From positions 1 through 45,677 of the forward strand of contig JAJFHO010000060.1 in NCBI GenBank assembly GCA_021775575.1: a stretch of 45,677 bases of DNA, read 5' to 3'. The translations under genes and the position numbers were made by a program. A model generated the notes under the pieces. It saw only the letters and a list, made by a program, of their open reading frames with translations, was not told the DNA's origin and searched no databases. Of this stretch, positions 17,215-24,834 are shown in pieces (positions within the stretch are counted from its first letter, which is position 1; the number at the start of each line of letters is the position of its first letter). The DNA is from Hyphomicrobiales bacterium (GTDB taxonomy: Bacteria > Pseudomonadota > Alphaproteobacteria > Rhizobiales > Methyloligellaceae).

Positions 17215-18258
17215 CTATTTTTTCTTGGGGGCCGATTTGGAGTCGTAACGCTTCTTCCACTCAGCCAGAATCCGCTTGCGGTTCTTGGCGGCCCACAGGA
17301 AGTCATTGTTGATCATCGCTTTGCCGATGCCGGCCGGAAAAAACTTCACCGGTTTGGCAACGCCGGGATAGGCGACGACAGCATAGGCTTCGTTATAGAT
17401 GACATTGGTTTCCTTGGTGACGGACCAGTCGGCGAACTTCTTGGCCGCCGCCATATGCTTGGCGCCCTTGACCAGCGCAAAGCTCTCCAGGTCCCAGCCA
17501 ACGCCTTCCGACGGCGCGACGGTCAGCACCGGTGCGCCTTTGGCCTTCAGCTGCGCGCCCTTGTAAGCAAAGGAAACGCCGATCGCGAATTCGCCCTTGC
17601 CGGCCATCTTGCACGGCTTGGAGCCGGAATGGGTGTAGATGCCGATATTCTGGTGCAGCCCGTCCATGAATTTCCAGGCCTTGTCCTCGCCCCACATCTG
17701 TATCCAGCTGGAGACGTCAAGGAAGCCGGTTCCCGAAGATGCCGGGTTCGGCATCACGACATGACCTTTATAGACCGGCTTGGTCAGGTCCTGCCAGGAA
17801 GCGGGGATCGGCAATTTATGCTTCTTCGCCTCGACCTCGTTGATGCAGATGGACGCAATCCAGGCACGTTGTCCAACCCATGACGGGGGGTTGTCGGGGT
17901 CGACAAATTTCTTTTCAAGCTTGTCGACGCCGGCCGGCGCATAAGGCTCCAATATGCCGGCATCCTTGAGCAGCAGCAGGCTCGTGGCTGCCAGGCCCCA
18001 GACGATGTCGGCCTGCGTATTCCGGCCTTCGGCAAGAAGCTTCGCGGTCATGATGCCAGTAGAGTCGCGCACCCATTTGATCTTGATGTCAGGATGCTTC
18101 GCCTCGAAGGCCTTCGCAAATCCGGTCAGCTCTTCCGGCTCGACCGCGGTATAGACAATAAGGTCCTCGGCCGCTTTTACCGCTCCGCCAAATACCGAAC
18201 CAGCGAACAGCGTCCCAAGGACGGTCAGTCCGACGCGTCTCCATAGATTTTTCATCAT
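17215..18258 (-). CDS. phnS: ABC transporter substrate-binding protein, 2-aminoethylphosphonate type
   Basis: Signal sequence MMKNLWRRVGLTVLGTLFAGSVFGGAVKA, then extracellular solute-binding fold LIVYTAVEPEELTGFAKAFEAKHPDIKIKWVRDSTG. Confidence 0.83.
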   Translation of the reverse strand: MMKNLWRRVGLTVLGTLFAGSVFGGAVKAAEDLIVYTAVEPEELTGFAKAFEAKHPDIKIKWVRDSTGIMTAKLLAEGRNTQADIVWGLAATSLLLLKDAGILEPYAPAGVDKLEKKFVDPDNPPSWVGQRAWIASICINEVEAKKHKLPIPASWQDLTKPVYKGHVVMPNPASSGTGFLDVSSWIQMWGEDKAWKFMDGLHQNIGIYTHSGSKPCKMAGKGEFAIGVSFAYKGAQLKAKGAPVLTVAPSEGVGWDLESFALVKGAKHMAAAKKFADWSVTKETNVIYNEAYAVVAYPGVAKPVKFFPAGIGKAMINNDFLWAAKNRKRILAEWKKRYDSKSAPKKK

Positions 18259-18450
18259 CTTTCTCTCCCTTTACTGTGTAACTAACATGGCCGGCATCCG
18301 TGCCGTTTTAGATTGGCTCAAGATCAGTCGAACTGCAATTTTCGGTGCGCGTCACGGTGAACGTGTTTGCCAGCCATCGACCGCGAAAACAGACAGACGT
18401 GCGAAATCAACGTTTGTCTTCAAGGTAGAATGGTTGGATGACTGTGTTGT

Positions 18451-18559
18451 GACATACTACTCCGGCAACCGTGATGCAGCCGCGGGAAGGGCCGCGCGTC
18501 CTCCGCAACCGAAAACCCTCCTGCACCGAGAATGAGACGGTGCGAAGTAGGTATAAGTC
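18451..18559. ncRNA. Candidate structured RNA (three-way-junction-like), family not recognised
   Basis: Closing helix GAC/ATAC/TACT (18451-18461) with AGTA-G-GTAT-AA-GTC (18546-18559) encloses hairpins CGCGG-gaaggg-CCGCG (18481-18496) and GCACCG-N9-CGGTGC (18523-18543). Lies about 200 bp upstream of phnS. Confidence 0.4.
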
Positions 18560-18570
18560 AAATCGCTAAA

Positions 18571-18589
18571 GCCGATAAATACTATCGGA
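18571..18589. terminator. Small perfect hairpin downstream of coxL-like gene, possible transcript 3' end
   Basis: CCGATA-AATAC-TATCGG; no strong U run, so weak terminator evidence. Confidence 0.3.
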
Positions 18590-18638
18590 TTCATCTATGT
18601 CCTTGATATCCTGGTTTTTGGCGCTGTTGCGGGGAAAA

Positions 18639-20972
18639 TCAACGTGCTGACGCAATTGCGCGCCAAACTTTTTCCGGCGTCAGCGGCATCTCGATATGGC
18701 GGACGCCGTCTGGCGCGAGAGCGTCGATGACGGCGTTTACGATCGCCGGCGGCGCGCCGCAGCATCCCGCCTCGCCGGCGCCCTTGACGCCCAGCGGATT
18801 CTTGGCCGTCGGCGCGTCCTCGAAATAGGCAATCTTCATCTCCGGCAGATCGTCGGCGCGGGGAAGTGCATAGTCCATCAGCGAGCCGGTCAGAAGCTGG
18901 CCGCTGTCCTCGTCATAGACGATCTCTTCCAGCAGCGCCTGCCCGAGCCCCTGCGCGACTCCGCCCATGACTTGTCCATCCGCAAGCAGCGGATTGATTA
19001 TTTTGCCGAAATCGTCAACGGCCCAGAACCGCTCCACCCGGACGGCCCCGGTTTCCGGATCGACTTCAACCTCGGCGGCGTGGCAGCCATTGGGGATAGT
19101 GATGATTTCGCGCTCATAGACGGTGCCGGTGTCGAGACATCCCGGGTCCATGGCTTCCGGCAATCGGCCGGTCTCGAAAGACGCCTCGATCACGTCGTCC
19201 ATGGCGATGCTCTGTCCGGTTTTCACGTCTTTGAATGCGCCATCGGCGAAGTCGATATCGTCCTCATTCGAATTCAGAAGATGCGCCGCGATCCGCTTGC
19301 CCTTGGCCGTGATCTCGCGGGCCGCCTGCAACACTGCGTTGCCACCCACCTCGAGATTGCGCGAACCGCCATGGCCGCCGCCGATGGGCGTCGCTTCGGT
19401 ATCGCCCTGCACATAGGTGACGCGGTCGAAATCGATGCCGAGTTCCGCGGCGAGAATCTGCGGCATCGAGGTCTCGTGGCCCATGCCGGTGGATTGCGAC
19501 CCGACGCGCAGCGTGACCGTGCCATCCCGGCCGAAATCCACGCCGGCGAATTCCTTCGGTCCGCCGCCGGTGCATTCCATATAGGGCGCGATGGCGAAGC
19601 CGCGGCGGATACCTTTTTCGGCGCTCGCCGCGACGCGGGCCCGATAGCCCGCACGGTCGCTCATGGCGAGGGTGCGGTCGAAAACTTCGGGGAAGTTCCC
19701 GGAATCGACATCGAGGCCCATCGGCGTCTTGCGCGGCAGCATGTCGGGCGTCATCAGATTCCTGCGCCTGAGCTCGACCGGATCGAAGCCGAGCGTGCGC
19801 GCCGCATAGTCGATAATACGTTCGGTTTGGAACGAGGCCTCGGGCCGCCCGGCGCCGCGATAGGGGTCCATTGGCGCGGTGTTTGTGAAGGCCACTTTCG
19901 AGCTGTAATACATGGCCGGGAAATTATAGGGACCGCCTTGGGTGCGTGCCGCTCCGCCGGACGGTGTAAAAGGGCCGACGGTCCAGCAATAGCAGCCGAT
20001 GCCGCCGATCGTCGACGTCCGCAACGCCCGGAATGTGCCGTCCTTGTCGAGCGCCAGTTCGACCGTCGACAACTGCCCGCGGCCATGGGTGTCGGACAGA
20101 AAGCTCTCGCCGCGCTGGTTGATCCATTTGACCGGCCGGCCGGTGCGCTTCGCCGCGTAGAGGATCAGCGCCGGCTCGCCATAGGCGGAGTTCTTGGCGC
20201 CGAAGCCGCCGCCGACATCGGGCGCGATATGGTGCAGCTGTTCTTCCGGTATGTTCAGCACGTCGCCGGCAAAGGTCGCGCGGTTGGCGTGCACATTCTG
20301 TGTCGCATTCTCCAGCAGATAGTTTTCCGTCTCCGGGTCGTAGCTGGCGATGGCGCCGCGCGTCTCCAGCGGCACCGCCGTCACCCGGTTATTCTCTATG
20401 GCGAGGGAGACGACATGGTCGGCGCTCGCGAACGCCGCTTGCGTGCCGTCCTTGTCACCGAGCTCGAAATCGAGGCAGAAATTGCCCGGGATATCGTCCC
20501 AGAGTTGCGGCGCGCCGGGCGCCAGCGCCTTGACCGGATCGACGACCGCGTCGAGCTCGTCATAGTCGATGTCGAGGGCTTCCGCGGCGTCGACCGCCTG
20601 CATTTCCGTTTCCGCCACGACCAGGGCCACCGGCTCGCCGACATAGCGCGCGGTGTCGATGGCGAGGGCGTGGCGCGGCGGCTGGTTGAGCGGCGTGCCG
20701 TCGATCTTTTTCTGAACGGCGGACTTTGTCGGCATCGTCCCGAAGCCTTCCCGCGTCCAGTCCTCGCCGGTGACGATCAGCAATACTCCTGGCATCGCCA
20801 TTGCGGATTGCGCCTCGATGGCGACAATCTTCGCATGCGCGTGGGGCGAGCGGACGACGACGGCATGGACCATGCCGTCATGGGTGATATCGTCGATATA
20901 GGTGCCCTTGCCGCTGAGAAAGCGAAAATCCTCATGGCGGCGGATGCCTTGTCCGATACCGAATTTTTCCAT
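18639..20972 (-). CDS. Xanthine-oxidase-family molybdopterin-binding subunit (CoxL-like)
   Basis: MEKFGIGQGIRRHEDFRFLSGKGTYIDDI; DVGGGFGAKNSAYGE; DPYRGAGRPEASFQTERIIDYAA; GVKGAGEAGCCGAPPAIVNAV. Confidence 0.88.
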   Translation of the reverse strand: MEKFGIGQGIRRHEDFRFLSGKGTYIDDITHDGMVHAVVVRSPHAHAKIVAIEAQSAMAMPGVLLIVTGEDWTREGFGTMPTKSAVQKKIDGTPLNQPPRHALAIDTARYVGEPVALVVAETEMQAVDAAEALDIDYDELDAVVDPVKALAPGAPQLWDDIPGNFCLDFELGDKDGTQAAFASADHVVSLAIENNRVTAVPLETRGAIASYDPETENYLLENATQNVHANRATFAGDVLNIPEEQLHHIAPDVGGGFGAKNSAYGEPALILYAAKRTGRPVKWINQRGESFLSDTHGRGQLSTVELALDKDGTFRALRTSTIGGIGCYCWTVGPFTPSGGAARTQGGPYNFPAMYYSSKVAFTNTAPMDPYRGAGRPEASFQTERIIDYAARTLGFDPVELRRRNLMTPDMLPRKTPMGLDVDSGNFPEVFDRTLAMSDRAGYRARVAASAEKGIRRGFAIAPYMECTGGGPKEFAGVDFGRDGTVTLRVGSQSTGMGHETSMPQILAAELGIDFDRVTYVQGDTEATPIGGGHGGSRNLEVGGNAVLQAAREITAKGKRIAAHLLNSNEDDIDFADGAFKDVKTGQSIAMDDVIEASFETGRLPEAMDPGCLDTGTVYEREIITIPNGCHAAEVEVDPETGAVRVERFWAVDDFGKIINPLLADGQVMGGVAQGLGQALLEEIVYDEDSGQLLTGSLMDYALPRADDLPEMKIAYFEDAPTAKNPLGVKGAGEAGCCGAPPAIVNAVIDALAPDGVRHIEMPLTPEKVWRAIASAR

Positions 20973-20986
20973 TTTATCGCTCCCGT

Positions 20987-21781
20987 TCAACCGGTCTGCA
21001 GGACTGCGCGCCTGGCGAGCACGCCGATCAGATGCGACCGGTATTCGGCCGATGCGTGGATATCGGCGTTCAGTTCGTCCGCCGGGACGGCTATGCCATC
21101 CAGCGCACCGGGCGAGAAATCCTTGCTCAGCGCCTGTTCCATCGCCTCTACACGGAACACGCAAGCGCCGGCGCCTGTGACGGCGACGCGTATCCCGGTG
21201 GCCGTCTTCGCGACGAACACGCCGGCGGTCGCATAGCGCGAGGCGGGATTGGCGAATTTGGCGTAAGCGGCCTTTTCGGGCGCTGGAAAGCTGACCCGGG
21301 TAATCAGCTCGTCATCCTCCAGCGCGGTCTCGAACATATCGGTAAAAAAGGCGTCGGCGGCGATGTCGCGCGCGGTTGTATGCACGGTCGCGTTCAGGCC
21401 GAGCACGGCGGCCGGATAGTCGGCGGACGGGTCGTTATTGGCGATCGAGCCGCCGATGGTGCCGCGGTTGCGCACCGCCGGGTCGCCGATGCCGCCGGCC
21501 AGCGCCGCCAGCGCCGGAATGGCCTTTTCGACCTCTTTCGATCCGGCCACTTCCGCGTGGGGGGTCATCGCGCCGATGGTCACCATGCCGGCTCCGGCGG
21601 ACAGACCGGTGAGCTCCCCGATGCGGGACAAATCGATAATGTCCGAGGGCATGGCGAGACGCTGTTTCATGACCGGGATCATGGTCATGCCGCCGGCAAG
21701 GAATTTTGGATCGTCGGCGCCGGCAAAGATCTTCGCCGCCTCATCGAGACTTTCGGGCCGGTGATATTGAAATTCATACAT
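20987..21781 (-). CDS. FAD-binding subunit of molybdenum hydroxylase (CoxM-like)
   Basis: MYEFQYHRPESLDEAAKIF; KFLAGGMTMIPVMKQRL; RNRGTIGGSIANNDPSADYPAAVL. Confidence 0.9.
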   Translation of the reverse strand: MYEFQYHRPESLDEAAKIFAGADDPKFLAGGMTMIPVMKQRLAMPSDIIDLSRIGELTGLSAGAGMVTIGAMTPHAEVAGSKEVEKAIPALAALAGGIGDPAVRNRGTIGGSIANNDPSADYPAAVLGLNATVHTTARDIAADAFFTDMFETALEDDELITRVSFPAPEKAAYAKFANPASRYATAGVFVAKTATGIRVAVTGAGACVFRVEAMEQALSKDFSPGALDGIAVPADELNADIHASAEYRSHLIGVLARRAVLQTG

Positions 21782-21785
21782 GGCT

Positions 21786-22253
21786 TCAGCCCTTCATGGC
21801 CTTCGCGCCCGCGCGGACTGCGTGGATGATATTCTGATAGCCCGTGCAGCGGCACAGATTGCCTTCCAGCCCGTGCCGGATCGCATCGTCGTCTAGATCG
21901 GGATTGTCCCGCGCCAGCACGACCGACATCATCACCATGCCCGGCGTGCAGAAACCGCATTGCAGGGCGTGATGATCGCGAAAGGCTTCCTGCATCGGGT
22001 GCATTTCGCCCTCCGACGCAAGCCCCTCGATGGTTGTCACATCGGCGCCGTCCGCCTGGAGAGCGAGCATCGTGCAGCTTTTCACCGCCTTGCCGTCGAC
22101 ATGGATGACGCACACGCCGCACTGGCTCGTGTCGCAGCCGATATGGGTTCCCGTCAGGCCCAGCTGTTCGCGCAGAAATACAGAAAGCAGCTGGCGCGTA
22201 TCGGCCTCCGCCGATACGGGCTTGCCGTTTACAGTCAAGGATATGGTGGGCAT
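21786..22253 (-). CDS. 2Fe-2S subunit of molybdenum hydroxylase (CoxS-like)
   Basis: [30 protein letters not shown] and [12 protein letters not shown]...[15 protein letters not shown], both 2Fe-2S motifs; start placed at [10 protein letters not shown] (22253). Confidence 0.92.
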   Translation of the reverse strand: MPTISLTVNGKPVSAEADTRQLLSVFLREQLGLTGTHIGCDTSQCGVCVIHVDGKAVKSCTMLALQADGADVTTIEGLASEGEMHPMQEAFRDHHALQCGFCTPGMVMMSVVLARDNPDLDDDAIRHGLEGNLCRCTGYQNIIHAVRAGAKAMKG

Positions 22254-22407
22254 TGGTCCTACTAATTCCGTTTTTCGGGGCGGGGCCGTCCGGCGGCAGC
22301 CGACCATACATCAAGGCGTTTGCGATGAGAATGGTCTGCTTGAAAATGTCGGCCGGCCCAATTGCGTCACCAGCCGGAAACGTCTTTGTTCGGTTGCGCG
22401 GGAGCGC

Positions 22408-23610
22408 CTATATGACCCCTTGCTCCTGAAGGCCCTCGATTTCGGCGGGCGACAGGCCGAAGGCCTGATAAACTTCCAGATTGTGTTCGCCGAGTTGCGG
22501 CGGAGCGCTATCGACGCGCGGGGCCTGGCCATCGAGTTTCACACCTGTCCGCACGATGTGGATATCGCGGCCGATGCCCGGCGCCGACTTGAACTCGGCG
22601 ACCATACCGCGCTCTGCGATTTGCGGATGGCGGAGGACTTCGGGAACGCTCAGCACGGGCCCGGATGGAATGCCGGCCCGGTTGAAGGCTTGCGCCCATT
22701 CGGCTGCCGTTTTTTCCCGCAGCGTTTCTTCCAGTTGGTCCTTGAGCGCATTGCGGTTGGTCTTGCGGTCCTGGCGGGTGACGAAATCGGGATGGGACAG
22801 CAGGTCCTCACGGCCGGTCACCGCGCACAGCGCCTCGAACTGCTCCTGTTTATTGGCGGCGATATTGAGCGGAGCGTCCTTGGTCTGGAATGTGCCCGAC
22901 GGGGAAGAGGTGATATTCTCGTTGCCGAAGGGTTTGGGAGCCATTCCGGAGATCAGAAAGTTGGACACGACCCAGCCCATGGTCGCCAGCGTCGCCTCCA
23001 GCATGGAGACGTCGATGAAGCTGCCGCCATTCGTTTCCCGCGCATTGAGCGCGGCGGCAATAGCCATTGCCGCGGTCAGCCCGCCGATCGTGTCGCAGAG
23101 CGGATATCCCACCCGCAGCGGCGCGGACTCCGGCGTTCCGGTAATGCTCATAACGCCCGACATGCCCTGAATGATCTGGTCGTAGGCCGGCATGTCGCGC
23201 ATCGGTCCATCCTGGCCGTAACCGGAAATTGCGCAGTAAACGAGGCGCGGATTGACCTTCTTGAGCATGTCGTAACCAACACCCAGCCGCTCCATCACGC
23301 CAGGGCGGAAATTCTCCACCACGACATCGGCCGTGGCGGTGATGCTCTTGAAGAGATCCACGCCCTTCTCGTGCTTCAGATTAAGCGTGATCGACTTCTT
23401 GCCGGCATTCTGCGCCAGGAAGGAGATGCCCATCAGCCGGTCATTCAGCTCCTGCTCGGGGCCGAGCTGGCGGGCAAGGTCGCCACGTCCGGGCACCTCG
23501 ACCTTGACGACTTCCGCGCCCAGATGGGCGAGCTGATGGCAGCAGAAAGGCCCCGCCAGCACATTGGTGAGGTCGAGCACTCTCGTGCCCTGCAACGGCT
23601 TGACCGCCAT
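22408..23610 (-). CDS. CaiB/BaiF family CoA-transferase (class III)
   Basis: MAVKPLQGTRVLDLTNVLAGPFCCHQLAHLGAEVVKVEVPGRGDLAR; AYDQIIQGMSGVMSITG. Confidence 0.92.
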   Translation of the reverse strand: MAVKPLQGTRVLDLTNVLAGPFCCHQLAHLGAEVVKVEVPGRGDLARQLGPEQELNDRLMGISFLAQNAGKKSITLNLKHEKGVDLFKSITATADVVVENFRPGVMERLGVGYDMLKKVNPRLVYCAISGYGQDGPMRDMPAYDQIIQGMSGVMSITGTPESAPLRVGYPLCDTIGGLTAAMAIAAALNARETNGGSFIDVSMLEATLATMGWVVSNFLISGMAPKPFGNENITSSPSGTFQTKDAPLNIAANKQEQFEALCAVTGREDLLSHPDFVTRQDRKTNRNALKDQLEETLREKTAAEWAQAFNRAGIPSGPVLSVPEVLRHPQIAERGMVAEFKSAPGIGRDIHIVRTGVKLDGQAPRVDSAPPQLGEHNLEVYQAFGLSPAEIEGLQEQGVI

Positions 23611-23770
23611 GTCGTCTATCCCCCTGCCTACCGATCATGATCGCAACGCGCCTGTTTAGCAGATCGGAGCATGGTTGAGCAGGGCGCGGGGAATTCGTTC
23701 AAATTGGATCTATTCCCGCGACGGTTCCTTAAGCGCTGCTCGCTATGATCGAGGCTGGAATTGAAGCGGG

Positions 23771-24661
23771 ATGAGGTTCATGCGTATCGGTAGTATCATT
23801 ATGCTTTCGGCCGCCCTGGTGTTGGGCCTGGCGGCGGCGTTTCTGGTCAAGGTCTGGCTGGAAAATCAGACACCGGTGCCTGTCGCGGTGCAGGAGCGGC
23901 CCGCCGTTCCGGTGCGCACGGTTGTCGTCGCCAAACAGCCCATGCGTTTCGGCATGGAGGTTACGCTGGCGCATCTGAGCGAGATCGAGTGGCCCGAGGG
24001 CGCTATTCCGAAGGGCGCATTTTCCAAAATCGCCGAATTATTGAAAAGCGGCAACAAGCGTCTTGTGCTTTCGGCGATCGCCGTAAACGAACCGGTCCTG
24101 CGCGAAAAGATCACCGGACCCGGCCAGCGCGCCACGCTTTCCGCCCTCGTGGCCGAGGGCAAGACGGCGGTCGCGATTTCGGTCAATGACGTTCTGGGCG
24201 TCGCCGGCTTCGTTCTGCCGGGCGAGCGGGTCGATATTCTCCTGACCCAGTCGGAGAGCCGCGAAGTCGTCGGAAAGCCGTCACGCAAGACCGCCTTCAC
24301 CGACGTTCTTTTGCAGAATGTCCGGGTTCTGGCCGTGGATCAGGCCACGGACGACCGCACGGCGAAACCCGCGCTGGCCAAGACCGTGACCATCGAAGTG
24401 GACGTGGCGCAAGCGCAGAGAATTGCCCTGGCGACATCGGTCGGCACGCTGTCGCTGGCGTTGCGCAGCGCCGGCTCCACGAGGGACAACCGGGCTGCGC
24501 GCGTATCGCTCGACGATCTGAACGGTAGGAAAAAGCCGCAAGACGCACCCCGCTTCACCGACCTCTTCGGCGTACGCGACCAGAGCGCGCGGATCGTTGT
24601 CACGCGGGCCGCGGAACAGAAGGAATACAGTGTTCCACGGGAAACAACGACCGAGCAATAA
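23771..24661 (+). CDS. cpaB: Flp/Tad pilus assembly protein CpaB (RcpC)
   Basis: N-terminal TM then SAF-like domain: VVVAKQPMRFGMEVTLAHLSEIEWPEGAIPKGAFSKI; ...VNDVLGVAGFVLPGERVDILLTQ. Confidence 0.87.
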   Translation: MRFMRIGSIIMLSAALVLGLAAAFLVKVWLENQTPVPVAVQERPAVPVRTVVVAKQPMRFGMEVTLAHLSEIEWPEGAIPKGAFSKIAELLKSGNKRLVLSAIAVNEPVLREKITGPGQRATLSALVAEGKTAVAISVNDVLGVAGFVLPGERVDILLTQSESREVVGKPSRKTAFTDVLLQNVRVLAVDQATDDRTAKPALAKTVTIEVDVAQAQRIALATSVGTLSLALRSAGSTRDNRAARVSLDDLNGRKKPQDAPRFTDLFGVRDQSARIVVTRAAEQKEYSVPRETTTEQ

Positions 24662-24729
24662 CGATTTCCTAAGCATGTCCGCTAACGTTTTTCTAAGCAC
24701 GCTGGCTAACGGATTTATAAGCACGAAAT
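24658..24729. repeat. Three 24-bp tandem iterons in the cpaB-cpaC intergenic region
   Basis: ATAACGATTTCCTAAGCATGTCCG / CTAACGTTTTTCTAAGCACGCTGG / CTAACGGATTTATAAGCACGAAAT at 24658, 24682, 24706. Confidence 0.75.
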
Positions 24730-24834
24730 CATCTAGGCGAAAAAAAACGCTTCCCCCTCACCGGGCAATAACCATTGCACATCTATGCTCGGTTCAAATT
24801 CGAGAAGAAATCTCGGGAATTTTGGGGGATACCA

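Noticed and set aside
18451-18559. Cobalamin, SAM or glycine riboswitch assignment for the structured region
   Set aside because: Short motifs such as CGGCAACC and CCGCAAC resemble parts of known consensus sequences, but the required core boxes (e.g. the B12 box) are absent by eye.
18639-20972. Form I carbon monoxide dehydrogenase large subunit
   Set aside because: Motif is YRGAGR, not AYRCSFR; CO oxidation cannot be claimed from sequence.
18696-21236. 846 aa plus-strand ORF opposite the CoxL/CoxM genes
   Set aside because: Shadow ORF; minus-strand reading carries clear molybdenum hydroxylase motifs.
24658-24729. CRISPR array
   Set aside because: Only three 24-bp units without spacers; intergenic binding-site iterons fit better.
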